Made by a program: the position numbers and the translations under genes
Source of the DNA: an uncultured Collinsella sp.
Lineage (GTDB): Bacteria; Actinomycetota; Coriobacteriia; Coriobacteriales; Coriobacteriaceae
Reading direction: 5' to 3'
DNA length: 64,000 bases
Assembly: GCA_902491395.1 (NCBI GenBank)
Contig: CABUHO010000010.1
Location: 16,926 to 80,925 of the forward strand
The notes under the pieces: generated by a model
What the model was told of the DNA's origin: nothing
Seen by the model: only the letters and a program-made list of their open reading frames with translations
Database searches by the model: none
Shown: in pieces, positions 24,696 through 33,968 of the stretch
Numbering within the stretch: position 1 is the stretch's first letter
How the letters are laid out: each line of letters opens with the position of its first letter

Positions 24696-25465
24696 GCCAC
24701 CACTCCTTTCGGCGGGTTGGCGGAGGCGGAAATCATGGGCAGGCAATCTACGGCGCTGCGCAGGGTCCGCGGTGCATGTGGAATATACGCGCCGTCGTGA
24801 ATGCGACCGTCGCGTATGGTCACGGCACGGTCGGCCACAGCGGCAATGCCGGGGTCGTGTGTGATAAGCACGATGGTTTTGCCGCGCTCCTGGAGCTTAT
24901 GGAAGGTCTCCATCACAAGCGCTCCGGTCGCGGAGTCCAGGTTTCCCGTCGGCTCGTCGGCCAGAATGATGGGCGGGTCATTGACGAGGGCACGCGCGAT
25001 GGCGACACGCTGCATCTGGCCGCCCGAGAGCTCGGATATGCGGTGGTCCCAGTGGTCGACGGGCAGCGTGACGGCCTGCAGCGCGTGCACGGCGCGCATC
25101 TCGCGCTGGCTACGGGGCACGTTGGTGTAGGCCAGTGGCAGCATGACGTTTTCGATAACCGACAGGCGCGGCAGCAGGTTGAAACTCTGAAAGACAAAGC
25201 CGATGCTCAGGGCGCGGACTTCGGTGAGCTCGTCATCATCGAGCTCGGCCACGTTGAGCCCTTGCAGGTAATAGTCGCCCGCCGTCGGTTTGTCCAGGCA
25301 GCCCAGGATGTTCATGAGCGTCGACTTGCCCGAGCCCGAGGGACCGGTAATGGCGACGAACTCGCCGGGATCTACCGCCAGGCTCACGTTGTGCAGGATA
25401 TGGGCGCAGCCGGCCTCGCTCTCAAAGATGCGGTGCACGTTGCGAATGTCGATGACGGGACGCAT
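24692..25465 (-). CDS. ABC transporter ATP-binding protein, MacB/LolD type
   Basis: 257 residues. Walker A GPSGSGKST (about 40-48), Q-loop FVFQSFNLLPRL, signature LSGGQMQRVAIARAL, Walker B ILADEPTGNLD and switch His in LITHD. It is the middle gene of an adaptor-ATPase-permease operon, joined by 1-base and 4-base overlaps. A C-terminal tail of about 35 residues follows the ATPase core. It powers the MacB-like permease. Confidence 0.93.
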   Translation of the reverse strand: MRPVIDIRNVHRIFESEAGCAHILHNVSLAVDPGEFVAITGPSGSGKSTLMNILGCLDKPTAGDYYLQGLNVAELDDDELTEVRALSIGFVFQSFNLLPRLSVIENVMLPLAYTNVPRSQREMRAVHALQAVTLPVDHWDHRISELSGGQMQRVAIARALVNDPPIILADEPTGNLDSATGALVMETFHKLQERGKTIVLITHDPGIAAVADRAVTIRDGRIHDGAYIPHAPRTLRSAVDCLPMISASANPPKGVVA

Positions 25466-26898
25466 TACATACCCTCGTCGGCAGACATGCTGCCCGAATC
25501 CGCGCTGTAGCCGCCGTCAGCCGTTGCGCCCGCTCCGGTGTCCATGACGAGGGTGTCGCCATCGCGCAGCTTGGTAACCGGCACGTTAGGGTTGATCTCG
25601 TTGCCCTGGTCGTCTCGCTTGACCTGCGTCTTGCCGACTACGGCTTCGTTGTCGTTTTGCGTCACGACGTTCACCTTCACGCGACGGGTTTGCTTGCCCT
25701 CGTCATCGGTTGCCACGTTGACGTAATAGTGTTCGCCGTCTTTGGTCATGAGCGCCATCGTCGGCACCATCACCACGTCGTCGAGCTGCTCGGTCACCAC
25801 CGAGACCTCGGCCGTCATGCCCGGCTTGAGGCGCGCGTCGGGCGCCTCGATGAGGATGTCGACGTTAAAGGTCACGCTGCCGCCGCCGTTGTTGGAGTCG
25901 GAGTTTGCCACTGAGGCGATGGCGGTGACCGTTCCCTGGCTCACGATATCGGGAAACGCGGGATAGGTGACGTTGGCGTTCTGCCCAACGGCGATCTTGG
26001 CGATGTCCTTTTCGCCCACCTGCACGGTCACCTTCATTTTGGACAGGTCGGCGATCTGCATGCACTGCTTGCCGCCGCTCGTATCACTTTCACCCATGAT
26101 CATGCCGCCAGTTACCGTGGCGCCCACCTTGGCGTTGAGCTCCACGATGCTGCCCGAGCTCGGGGCCGTGACCGTACGGCTGGCGGCCTTGGCGTTCGCC
26201 TGATCGAGGTTTGCCTGGGCCGATGCGAGGCTGCGCTGCGCGGCCGATACGGCGTTCGTGTCCGCTGATGCGGCGGAGATGCCAGCCGCTGCTGAAGCTC
26301 CATCGACGTCCGTCGTTGGGTTGGCCTGCGCGGCAGCTGCGGCTTTCTGCGCGTTGGCGAGGTCCTCCTGAGCGGCTGCAACTGCACGCTGCGCCTCGGC
26401 AACGTTGCGATCGAGCTCGTCGTTTTTAATGGTCATAAGCACGTCGCCCTCGTTGACGGATTGGCCTGCCTGCACGTTGATCGAATCGACTGTGCCGTCG
26501 ACAGAAGGGGAGACCACTGAGGACGAAATGGGTTTGAGCTGGCCTTTCGCCTCGACCGTTGTGGTAAACGTGCCCTCGGTCACCATGTCGGTTACGGGCT
26601 CGCTAGCGCCCTGTGGCTGTGCATTGATAACCAGGGTTGCGACAATGGCAATGAGCGCGATGGCACCCACGACGCCGGCGGCAATACCGCGTCGAATCAG
26701 CTTTTTGCGTCGACGTTCGGCACGTTTTGCCTTGAGCTTGGCATATGCCTCTTCATCGGAAATCTCGGCCGTATCGTTCGTGCGTCCGTTCTCCTTGTCG
26801 GCATGTACGCCTGTAATCAGAGGAATCGTTTCGGTGGCACCTTCGGGCGTGTGCTCGGTATCATCCGGGCCCGGGGTGATCGTGGGGACATTCGGCAT
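25465..26898 (-). CDS. HlyD/MacA-type membrane-fusion (adaptor) protein
   Basis: 477 residues; AAAGGAGA precedes the start at 26898. A 70-residue acidic then strongly basic cytoplasmic head (KRAERRRKKLIRR) leads to one membrane helix (about 72-91). A lipoyl-like barrel follows (VSPSVDGTVDSINVQAGQSVNEGDVL), then a coiled-coil hairpin rich in Ala/Gln/Asn (about 160-235) and beta-barrel domains. In monoderm bacteria such adaptors work with MacB-like ABC exporters. It is the first gene of the three-gene operon. Confidence 0.88.
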   Translation of the reverse strand: MPNVPTITPGPDDTEHTPEGATETIPLITGVHADKENGRTNDTAEISDEEAYAKLKAKRAERRRKKLIRRGIAAGVVGAIALIAIVATLVINAQPQGASEPVTDMVTEGTFTTTVEAKGQLKPISSSVVSPSVDGTVDSINVQAGQSVNEGDVLMTIKNDELDRNVAEAQRAVAAAQEDLANAQKAAAAAQANPTTDVDGASAAAGISAASADTNAVSAAQRSLASAQANLDQANAKAASRTVTAPSSGSIVELNAKVGATVTGGMIMGESDTSGGKQCMQIADLSKMKVTVQVGEKDIAKIAVGQNANVTYPAFPDIVSQGTVTAIASVANSDSNNGGGSVTFNVDILIEAPDARLKPGMTAEVSVVTEQLDDVVMVPTMALMTKDGEHYYVNVATDDEGKQTRRVKVNVVTQNDNEAVVGKTQVKRDDQGNEINPNVPVTKLRDGDTLVMDTGAGATADGGYSADSGSMSADEGM

Positions 26899-26933
26899 AG
26901 CGTCTCCTTTATAGAAAGAACCTCGATAAGTAT

Positions 26934-26961
26934 ATGCGCCCACTGGTTGGGGCGGGCGCAT
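26934..26961 (-). terminator. Probable terminator of the L,D-transpeptidase gene
   Basis: ATGCGCCC and GGGCGCAT (26934-26941 and 26954-26961) form an 8-bp stem between two minus-strand genes. The base run after it on the minus strand (ATACTTATCG) is only moderately T-rich. Confidence 0.45.
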
Positions 26962-27030
26962 GGGACGGTTTCTTTCGGAACTGTTAGATTGGTCGCATCG
27001 GTTCCACGTTGTATGAATACGTGCGTTGCA

Positions 27031-28746
27031 CTATGAGTGGACGACCACGCATAGGCCGACTTTGATGCAATCGTGCAGCGCCTTGGCGTCAGCCAGGCGC
27101 AGGTTGATGCATCCGTGGCTGCCGCACCACTTGTAGGAGTTGGGGTCGTCAAAGCTCTTGTCGTTTTGCCACGTTGCATCGTGGAAGCCGACCATGTTTC
27201 CCTCAAACGGCATCCAATAGCTTACCGGGCTCTCGTATTTGGGCTTGCCGGTCTCGGGGTCCTTGGCACCGATGAGTTTGCTGGCGCCGTCGTTGCTGTT
27301 GATCTGCCAGACGCCCTCGGGCGTGGCGTCCTCGCCCGGCTTTCCCGAGATAAAGTTGGCCTCCCACACGATATTGCCGCTCTCGTCGTAGTAGCGCGCG
27401 TGCTGCTCGGACAGATCGACATCGACGTATGCCTTCCAGTCAGGCTCTCCCTTTGCGGTAAAGGTGTCGGCTTTCTGGGAGTATTTGATCTCGATTTCGC
27501 CGGTCTGCTTGTTGTTAATGGCATCCTCGACCTGCTTTGCGAGCGAGCTGCTGTCGATGGACCAACCAAAGTCGCCGCCTTCGACGGCGCACTGCTTGCC
27601 ATCGGCGCGCGTCCACCAGCGAGTGGAGCCCACGGTATTGAAGCCGTTGGCGAGCTCGGCTGCCCAGCTGCTGATCTGCGACGTATCGAGCGTGGGGTTT
27701 GCGGGATCGGCAAAGCTGATCCACTGCAACACGGAGCTGCCATCAACCTTGCCGGCATCCTCGCCGTTGAGCTTGAGGGTCACGTTGACGCCCAGGAAGT
27801 TGTTGGCGGCATCGCATGCAGCCTGAATCTGATCATCGGTCAGCGTTCCATTGAGCGGCTCATAGGCATCGTTGCCGAGCTTGGAAAGATCTACGGTCTC
27901 GGCCAGCGAGGCAAGCTCGAGCTCGGCATATTTAATGACATGCTCGCGGTTGAGTTTTTCGTTGGAGCGCGCCTTCTCGACGGTAAACTTGCCGGCCTGC
28001 TCGTCATAGGAGCTATTGGCCTCGAACGCGCCCGAACGGCCCTCGTTAAACTCGTCGATGGCGGCGCCCAGATCCTTCTCAAACTGCTTTTGGTCAAAGG
28101 TGTCGGAGAGCATGGACAGGTCGACGTCTTGATCAAGATCGACTTCGTTGGAGGTAGCGGTTGTTTTGCTCTTGCCGCTTAAGGATTCCACAAGGCGAAC
28201 CGGCCATACAAAGGCTTCGTTGTGGTTGATGATCTCTTTTGCGGCAGCTTCGCCGTCGACGATGGGTTCATCGGACTCGGGCTGATAGGTCCAGCTAAAG
28301 TCATCGCCTGTCACGGTGAGCTTATAGTGCTTCCAAGCCGAGTTGACCTTGGTGGCGGCAGACGAAGCGTTGGAGAACGAGACGTCGACGCCGGCGATGG
28401 TGGTGTTGGGGTAGGCTACCTGCGAAAACGCTACGACGCCTACGATATAGACAATGACGATAAGACCCAGGACGACAAAGAGCGTCGTCTTTTTGCCCGA
28501 CTTATTGTTCTCGGCGGGTTTACGTGCGGGGCCGCGATCGCCTCGAGCGTGCGTGGGGGGCTGCTTGGGCGCATTGCCGTTTGCCTTGCGCTGCTGACGT
28601 TGCTGGTTCGGGCGTTGCGAAGTGTTTGTCGCACCACGCTGCTGACCGTGGCTCGGCGCGATAGGACGCGGCGACTGAACGCCGCCGGTGTGCCTGCTCG
28701 GCTGCTGCGGATCGGGAATCAGTTGAGTTCGATCGTTTTGCGACAT
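27031..28746 (-). CDS. L,D-transpeptidase (YkuD domain) with peptidoglycan-binding region
   Basis: 571 residues. Start at 28746 (GAAGGA lies upstream; 28755 is an alternative). The N-terminal 85 residues are polar and Q/R/P-rich, followed by a membrane helix at about 88-107. The extracellular part holds two VanW/PG-binding_4-like repeats and ends in a YkuD domain with the catalytic motif SHGCINLRLADAKAL and the upstream His in GFHDATW. It forms 3-3 peptidoglycan cross-links or attaches wall proteins. It is a single-gene unit between the MacA-like gene and sdaA. Confidence 0.9.
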   Translation of the reverse strand: MSQNDRTQLIPDPQQPSRHTGGVQSPRPIAPSHGQQRGATNTSQRPNQQRQQRKANGNAPKQPPTHARGDRGPARKPAENNKSGKKTTLFVVLGLIVIVYIVGVVAFSQVAYPNTTIAGVDVSFSNASSAATKVNSAWKHYKLTVTGDDFSWTYQPESDEPIVDGEAAAKEIINHNEAFVWPVRLVESLSGKSKTTATSNEVDLDQDVDLSMLSDTFDQKQFEKDLGAAIDEFNEGRSGAFEANSSYDEQAGKFTVEKARSNEKLNREHVIKYAELELASLAETVDLSKLGNDAYEPLNGTLTDDQIQAACDAANNFLGVNVTLKLNGEDAGKVDGSSVLQWISFADPANPTLDTSQISSWAAELANGFNTVGSTRWWTRADGKQCAVEGGDFGWSIDSSSLAKQVEDAINNKQTGEIEIKYSQKADTFTAKGEPDWKAYVDVDLSEQHARYYDESGNIVWEANFISGKPGEDATPEGVWQINSNDGASKLIGAKDPETGKPKYESPVSYWMPFEGNMVGFHDATWQNDKSFDDPNSYKWCGSHGCINLRLADAKALHDCIKVGLCVVVHS

Positions 28747-28855
28747 CGTATGCATATCCTTCGAATTTCGCCTTGTGGCTCATCGTGTTTTTACTGGGCT
28801 TGCATTATAGCGATTACCTAGTTGATTGTGGTATGGAAACGGTGGCATTCAAAAG

Positions 28856-28877
28856 AGGTGGGACATTTGTCCCACCT
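28856..28877 (-). terminator. Perfect hairpin serving as sdaA terminator (TGGGACA-type repeat)
   Basis: AGGTGGGACA and TGTCCCACCT are perfect arms around TT. On the minus strand it is followed by CTTTTG, and it lies 19 bases past the sdaA stop, so it fits a terminator. The arm resembles the repeats at 11364 and 33969. Confidence 0.7.
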
Positions 28878-28895
28878 TTAAGTCGTCCTTTGTCG

Positions 28896-30503
28896 CTATC
28901 CGCACACACCGCATTTTGCACAGGCCGAAAGCGCGGCCGGAGCCTGCGCGATGCCGCCCTTGGCCGTCTCGCGCAGCGTGGCCGGCAACGCGTGGCCCAC
29001 CGAGAGCATGACGTGCGCCATCTGGTCAAACGGCACCAGGCTCTTAATGCCGGCGAGGGCAAGCTGTGCGGAGCTAAAGGCGGCTGCCACGCCGATGGCG
29101 TTGCGGTTTTGGCAGGGTACCTCCACGAGGCCACCGACGGGGTCGCAAACAAGGCCCAGCAGGTTACTCAGGGCGATGGAACTGGCGTCGAGCGCCTGCT
29201 CGGGCGTGCCGCCGAGCATCTGCACCAGCGCGGCGGCAGCCATGGCGGCCGCGCTTCCTACCTCGGCTTGGCAGCCGCCCTCGGCGCCGGCAACGCAGGC
29301 GCTCGTGGTGAGGTTGAGGCCGATGGCGGCTGCGCAGTAGAGGGCGTCCATGACCTGCTCGTCGTCGAGCTCGAGGTTGTCGGCGAGCGCCAACACGCAG
29401 CCGGGTACGACGCCTGCGGAGCCGGCCGTGGGGGCGGCGACGATCACGCCCATGGTGGCTGAGCGCTCGAGCACGGCCATGGCGCGGGCCACGGCATCGG
29501 TCTGGACGGCGCCCATCAGGCTTGTGCTTAGATCGTTTCGGCCGCTGGCATCGACAAGTTTTGCCTCGCCGCCGATGAGGCCGCCGAGCGAGCGCTGCGG
29601 ATTGGAAATGGGGGCTGTGGTCTCTTCGCGCATGACGTCGAGTACGCGGCGCATGGCGGCGATGGCGTGTGCCTCGCCGGTCAGACGTGCCTCGCGTACG
29701 GCCATGACGGCGCCGATGTTGAGCCCCAGCTCCTCGCACGCATCGAGCAGCTGCTCGCCGTCGTCGAAGATTTCCTTTGCTGAGACGCCGGGGGAGAGCG
29801 ATGAGGCCGAACCGGGAAGCTCAATGAAGGTGGCGTAATCGACATTGTCGAGCTTGCGCAGCATGGGGACGACGGTGTCGTCGGGGGTGCCATCGGTTTC
29901 AAACACGGAGTAGGCCTGGCCGCCCACCTCGGTGCGGTAGGTGCGGCAGAAGGCGATGTTCACATGGGCGTAGGCGAGCAGGTTCGTGAGCGCGGCGAGC
30001 ACGCCGGGAACATCCTGGTGCGCCACGAAGAGCGTGGAATACATGCCCGAGATGTCGACGCCGACGCCGTTGATGCGACTGATGCGCATCTTGCCGCCGC
30101 CCAGGCTCTCGCCGCGGACCTGTGCCGTGGCGCCCGTAAGGTCTTGCATGTCGATGTCCACGGTGTTGGGGTGGATGGAGGCGTCGTCGCCCTTAATGTC
30201 AAAGTGATATTCGAGGCCCTGCTCGCGTGCGAGGTCAAAGGCCTGCTTGATGTTCTCGTCATCGGTATCGAGGCCCAGGATGCCCGCGACGAGCGCGCGG
30301 TCGGTGCCGTGGCCGCGGTAGGTGTGGGCGAAGGAGTTCCACAGGCCAAAGGTGACCTTGGTGATGCGGCCTTCCAGCAGGCTGGCGGCAACTTGGGCGC
30401 ACCGCAGGGCGCCGGCGGTGTGCGATGAACTGGGGCCGACCATGACGGGGCCCAAGATCTCGAATGCCGAGGTCGTAGCTAGTGTTTGTGGCTTGCCTGC
30501 CAT
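28896..30503 (-). CDS. sdaA: L-serine ammonia-lyase (iron-sulfur dependent, single-chain)
   Basis: 535 residues, with beta and alpha parts in one chain. The N-terminal domain has GPVMVGPSSSHTAGALR and an ACT-like region (about 150-230). The C-terminal catalytic domain has APTAGSAGVVPG, ACVAGAEGGCQAEVGSA and CDPVGGLVEVPCQNRN, with the cluster-binding cysteines. It deaminates serine to pyruvate. The extreme C-terminus reads SACAKCGVCG, three closely spaced Cys; in some type 2 enzymes a C-terminal Cys plugs the active-site cluster, so this tail may regulate or cap it (inference). Confidence 0.93.
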   Translation of the reverse strand: MAGKPQTLATTSAFEILGPVMVGPSSSHTAGALRCAQVAASLLEGRITKVTFGLWNSFAHTYRGHGTDRALVAGILGLDTDDENIKQAFDLAREQGLEYHFDIKGDDASIHPNTVDIDMQDLTGATAQVRGESLGGGKMRISRINGVGVDISGMYSTLFVAHQDVPGVLAALTNLLAYAHVNIAFCRTYRTEVGGQAYSVFETDGTPDDTVVPMLRKLDNVDYATFIELPGSASSLSPGVSAKEIFDDGEQLLDACEELGLNIGAVMAVREARLTGEAHAIAAMRRVLDVMREETTAPISNPQRSLGGLIGGEAKLVDASGRNDLSTSLMGAVQTDAVARAMAVLERSATMGVIVAAPTAGSAGVVPGCVLALADNLELDDEQVMDALYCAAAIGLNLTTSACVAGAEGGCQAEVGSAAAMAAAALVQMLGGTPEQALDASSIALSNLLGLVCDPVGGLVEVPCQNRNAIGVAAAFSSAQLALAGIKSLVPFDQMAHVMLSVGHALPATLRETAKGGIAQAPAALSACAKCGVCG

Positions 30504-30559
30504 GGCTGCTCCTTTACGTGGCTCGTCGTCCCTAGGGGCGGGGCATACTCTGTCCCATC

Positions 30560-30680
30560 GTTCCGAGGGCTTTGGTATTTGGTCGCCTGCTCGGACAGTC
30601 CTGCTCGCACGGAGAGCACATTAAGTGCTCTCCGGCTCGTGCGGAACTCGCGATCGACCAAATACCAAAGCCCTCGGAAC
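30560..30680. repeat. Large cruciform-like element with inner hairpin (family shared with 14798-14926)
   Basis: Outer arms 30560-30585 and 30655-30680 are perfect 26-base reverse complements (core GAGGGCTTTGGTATTTGGTC). The inner hairpin 30611-30633 has arms GGAGAGCAC/GTGCTCTCC around ATTAA. On the minus strand the inner region contains TCGCGAGTTCCGCACG, AGCACTTAATGTGCT and GCAGGACTGT, all also found inside the 14798 element. It lies in the 346-base stretch 30504-30849 upstream of sdaA, which also holds the metK terminator. Confidence 0.9.
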
Positions 30681-30774
30681 TTAGGATACATGGTAGAGGC
30701 GCGCGTGCTGCAAAATTCATTAGCTGGTGACCTATTTCATGTCCCAGGTCGGCTCATCTACACCACCGGTTTTA

Positions 30775-30812
30775 TAAAAAAGAAGTACCGGTTGGGGCCG
30801 GTACTTCTTTTT
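30775..30812 (-). terminator. Terminator of metK (can act both ways)
   Basis: AGAAGTACCGG (30781-30791) and CCGGTACTTCT (30798-30808) form a perfect stem with A-runs upstream and T-runs downstream, so it works on both strands. It lies 38 bases past the metK stop. Confidence 0.88.
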
Positions 30813-30849
30813 GGTGCGTTGGTATTTGGCTGTGGCTTTTTTCGTTAGC

Positions 30850-32130
30850 TTACAGTCCGCAGGCTGCTTTGAGTTCTTCGACTCGGTCGACTTTTTCCCA
30901 GGTGAAGTCGGCGTCTTCGCGGCCGAAGTGACCGTAGGCTGCCGTCTTTTCGTAGATGGGGCGACGCAGGTCCAGATCGCGGATGATGGCGCCCGGGCGT
31001 AGGTCGAAGGTCTTCTCGACGGCCTCGACGATCTTGTCCTCGGCAACATTCGCGGTACCGAAGGTGTCGACCATGATTGAGAGGGGCTTGGAAACGCCGA
31101 TGGCGTAGGCAAGCTCGACTTCGCAGCGGTCGGCCAGACCGGCGGCGACCACGTTTTTGGCGACCCAGCGCGCGGCATACGCGGCGGAGCGGTCGACCTT
31201 GGTGCAGTCCTTGCCGCTAAAGGCGCCACCGCCGTGACGGCCGTAGCCGCCGTAGGTGTCGACGATGATCTTGCGGCCGGTCAGGCCCGTGTCGCCCATG
31301 GGGCCGCCCACGACAAAGCGACCGGTGGGGTTCACGTAGATGTCCGCGTTGTCCCACGGCATGTTCTCGGCGGCCATGACCGGGGTGATGACGTGCTCGA
31401 TGAGGTCGGCCTTGATCTTGCACATGTCCTCGATCTCGGCGGCGTGCTGCGTGGAGATGACGATGGTCGTGACCTCGACGGGCTTGCCTTCCTCGTAGCG
31501 CACGGTGACCTGGGTCTTGCCGTCGGGACGCAGGTAGGGCAGGGTGCCGTCGTGACGCACCGCTGCCAGGCGCTCGGCCAGGCGGCTTGCCAGGTAGTGC
31601 GGCATGGGCATGAGGGTCTTGGTCTCGTTGGAGGCATAACCGAACATCATGCCCTGGTCGCCGGCACCGATCAGGTCGATCGGGTCGGTGGTAGCGCCGG
31701 TCTGGGTCTCGAAGGACTCATCAACGCCCTGGGCGATATCGGGCGACTGCTCGTGTATGAGACTCATGACGCCGCAGGTGTCGCAGTCAAAGCCAAACTT
31801 GGCGCGGTTGTAGCCAATGCGGCGGATAACGCCGCGGGCGATTTCCTGTACGTCGACGTAGGCCTGGGTGCGAATCTCGCCGGCGACGATGACGGTGCCG
31901 GTGGTCACGAGGGTCTCGCAGGCGCAGCGGACGTTCTCCACGTTGGCAGGCACGCCGTTGGGGGCGATGTAGCCCTGCTCCTGGAGCTCTATTTCTTTGG
32001 CGAGGATTGCGTCGAGGACGGCGTCACTGATCTGGTCAGCGATCTTATCGGGATGACCTTCGGTCACCGACTCCGACGTAAAAACAAAGGACCCGTGTTG
32101 GGGTGGGATGGAACGAAGTTCTTCTGACAT
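30850..32130 (-). CDS. metK: S-adenosylmethionine synthetase
   Basis: 426 residues. TSESVTEGHPDKIADQISDAVLDA near the N-terminus, GAGDQGMMFGYA (methionine/ATP loop), GGPMGDTGLTGRKIIVDTYGG and the P-loop-like GGGAFSGKDCTKVDRS. It makes SAM from methionine and ATP. The protein is somewhat longer than the roughly 385-residue E. coli enzyme. GAAAGGAC lies upstream. It is divergent from gltX; a short leader hairpin and a long inverted repeat lie between them. Confidence 0.96.
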   Translation of the reverse strand: MSEELRSIPPQHGSFVFTSESVTEGHPDKIADQISDAVLDAILAKEIELQEQGYIAPNGVPANVENVRCACETLVTTGTVIVAGEIRTQAYVDVQEIARGVIRRIGYNRAKFGFDCDTCGVMSLIHEQSPDIAQGVDESFETQTGATTDPIDLIGAGDQGMMFGYASNETKTLMPMPHYLASRLAERLAAVRHDGTLPYLRPDGKTQVTVRYEEGKPVEVTTIVISTQHAAEIEDMCKIKADLIEHVITPVMAAENMPWDNADIYVNPTGRFVVGGPMGDTGLTGRKIIVDTYGGYGRHGGGAFSGKDCTKVDRSAAYAARWVAKNVVAAGLADRCEVELAYAIGVSKPLSIMVDTFGTANVAEDKIVEAVEKTFDLRPGAIIRDLDLRRPIYEKTAAYGHFGREDADFTWEKVDRVEELKAACGL

Positions 32131-32152
32131 GATTGTCCTTTCAAAAACGTGT

Positions 32153-32179
32153 CCCGGCGACCGTTACCATTCCGCCGGG
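32153..32179 (-). other. metK leader hairpin
   Basis: CCCGGCG (32153-32159) and CGCCGGG (32173-32179) pair. On the minus strand the stem is followed 5 bases later by TTTTT and then the metK ribosome site. It might attenuate transcription, but the gap before the T-run weakens this. I do not recognise any known SAM aptamer. Confidence 0.35.
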
Positions 32180-32236
32180 CTCTCTATGCAAGGGCACATC
32201 ATAGCGCGTAAATCAAACATTCACACCCTTTCCGCA

Positions 32237-32335
32237 CCTACTCATTGGGGACAGACTTAAATGAGTAGCCTTAAACCAAGAATTTCCCCAATGACTACAA
32301 CGACTGGTCATTTAAGTCTGTCCCCAATGAGTGGG
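32237..32335. repeat. Long inverted repeat with GGGGACAGACTTAAATGA arms (REP-like)
   Basis: Arms 32237-32264 and 32308-32335 (28 bases) pair with one mismatch around a 43-base loop. It sits between the divergent metK and gltX genes, where a terminator is not expected. The arm word GGGGACAGACTTAA resembles repeats linked to REP-associated transposases elsewhere (recalled family knowledge). Confidence 0.88.
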
Positions 32336-32416
32336 TCGGTGCCCTTTGTGCGGAGGTTGCTTTGTTGCTTTATACTGATGCGGTTAGACATCCATCCTGC
32401 AATCGAGGAGATTTCC

Positions 32417-33892
32417 ATGGCATCAGACGTTCGCGTCCGCTTTGCACCCTCACCCACGGGCAAGCTGCACATCGGCGGCGCCCGCACCGCTATCTATAAC
32501 TGGGCTTTTGCCCGCGCAAACGGCGGCACGTTCATCCTGCGCATCGACGACACCGACCCCACCCGTTCCACCGACGAGAACACGCAGATCATCTTGCGCG
32601 CCATGCGTTGGCTGGGCCTGGACTGGGACGAGGGTCCCGAGGTGGGCGGCGACTATGGCCCCTACGCCCAGACCGAGCGCCTGGACCTGTACAAGCAGGC
32701 CGCCCAGAAGCTTTGGGACGAGGGCAAGGCCTATCCCTGCTTCTGCACCAAGGAGCAGCTCGATGCCGACCGCAAGGCCGCGCAGGAGCGTAAGGACCCC
32801 TTCCAGGGCTATCAGCGCCGTTGCCGCGATCTTGATCCCGAGGAGGCCCGCCGTCGCATCGAGGCCGGCGAGTCCTACGTCCTGCGCATCAAGGTGCCCG
32901 AGGACCGCGGCGACGTCGTCATTCACGATGCCGTCCACGGCGAGGTGACCTTCGACGCCAAGGAGCTCGACGACTTTGTCATCTTCCGCTCCGATGGCAC
33001 GCCCACGTACAACTTCGCGACCGTCGTCGACGACGCCATGATGAAGATCACCCATGTCATCCGCGGCGACGACCACCTCTCCAACACCCCGCGTCAGGTC
33101 ATGGTCTACGAGGCCCTCGGCGCCCCCGTGCCCACGTTCGCCCACATCTCCATGATCCTGGGCGCCGACGGCAAGAAGCTCTCCAAGCGCCATGGCGCCA
33201 CCTCGGTGGAGGAGTACCGCGACGCCGGTTACCTGTCCGACGCCTTCGTCAACTACCTGGCGCTGCTCGGCTGGTCGCTCGACGGCGAGACCACAATCAT
33301 CCCGCGCGATGTCCTGGCCAGCAAGTTCTCGCTCGACCGCATCTCCAAGAACCCGGCGACCTTCGACCCCAAGAAACTCGACTGGGTCAACGCCGAGTAC
33401 ATCAACGGCATGTCCGATGCCCAGTTTGCCGACGAGATCATGGTCCCCGAGCTGCACGAGGCGGGTCTCATCGAGGGCAACGTCGAGTACGGCGAGGACT
33501 GGATCGACGCGCTTGCCGCCATCGTCAAGCCGCGCACCAAGATGCCGGCCGACGCCGTGACCGTCGCCGCTCCCATCTTCGCTACGGCCGAGACGCTCGA
33601 GTATGACGAGAAATCCGTCAACAAGGGCCTGGCTAAGGAAGGCATGGGCGCCATTCTGGATGCCGCCAAGGCCGCGCTCGAGGGCGTGGACAAGTGGACT
33701 GCCGAGGCCATCGACGCCGCGCTTGAGCCGCTGCCCGAGCAGATGGACCTTAAGAAGCGCGTGGTGTTCCAGGCCGTGCGCGTCGCCGTCTGCGGCAACA
33801 TGGTGAGCCCTCCGCTGGGCGAGACCATGGCGCTCGTCGGCCGCGACGACTGCCTGGCGCGCATCGACCGCGCCCGCACGATGGCGCTGTAG
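32417..33892 (+). CDS. gltX: Glutamate--tRNA ligase
   Basis: 491 residues; GAGGAG lies upstream of ATG 32417. The HIGH motif is in FAPSPTGKLHIGGARTA and the KMSKS equivalent is KKLSKRHGA. The class I core is followed by a helical anticodon-binding domain. GADGKKLSKR and HVIRGDDHLSNTPRQ are typical. It charges tRNA-Glu (two such tRNAs lie at 21017-21192) and, if GatCAB is present, may also charge tRNA-Gln. It is followed by a strong terminator. Confidence 0.96.
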   Translation: MASDVRVRFAPSPTGKLHIGGARTAIYNWAFARANGGTFILRIDDTDPTRSTDENTQIILRAMRWLGLDWDEGPEVGGDYGPYAQTERLDLYKQAAQKLWDEGKAYPCFCTKEQLDADRKAAQERKDPFQGYQRRCRDLDPEEARRRIEAGESYVLRIKVPEDRGDVVIHDAVHGEVTFDAKELDDFVIFRSDGTPTYNFATVVDDAMMKITHVIRGDDHLSNTPRQVMVYEALGAPVPTFAHISMILGADGKKLSKRHGATSVEEYRDAGYLSDAFVNYLALLGWSLDGETTIIPRDVLASKFSLDRISKNPATFDPKKLDWVNAEYINGMSDAQFADEIMVPELHEAGLIEGNVEYGEDWIDALAAIVKPRTKMPADAVTVAAPIFATAETLEYDEKSVNKGLAKEGMGAILDAAKAALEGVDKWTAEAIDAALEPLPEQMDLKKRVVFQAVRVAVCGNMVSPPLGETMALVGRDDCLARIDRARTMAL

Positions 33893-33915
33893 TAGACGCG
33901 CAAACGCATGTATCC

Positions 33916-33949
33916 GAGCCCCGTTCCCTCGAGCGGGGCTCTTGTTTCT
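33916..33949 (+). terminator. Terminator of gltX
   Basis: GAGCCCCG (33916-33923) pairs with CGGGGCTC (33934-33941), followed by TTGTTTCT. Confidence 0.85.
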
Positions 33950-33968
33950 GTACCGATGAGTGGGTTGC

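Noticed and set aside
32131..32236. SAM riboswitch ahead of metK
   Set aside because: Only one simple stem is present. None of the conserved SAM-I, SAM-II or SAM-IV core sequences could be recognised.
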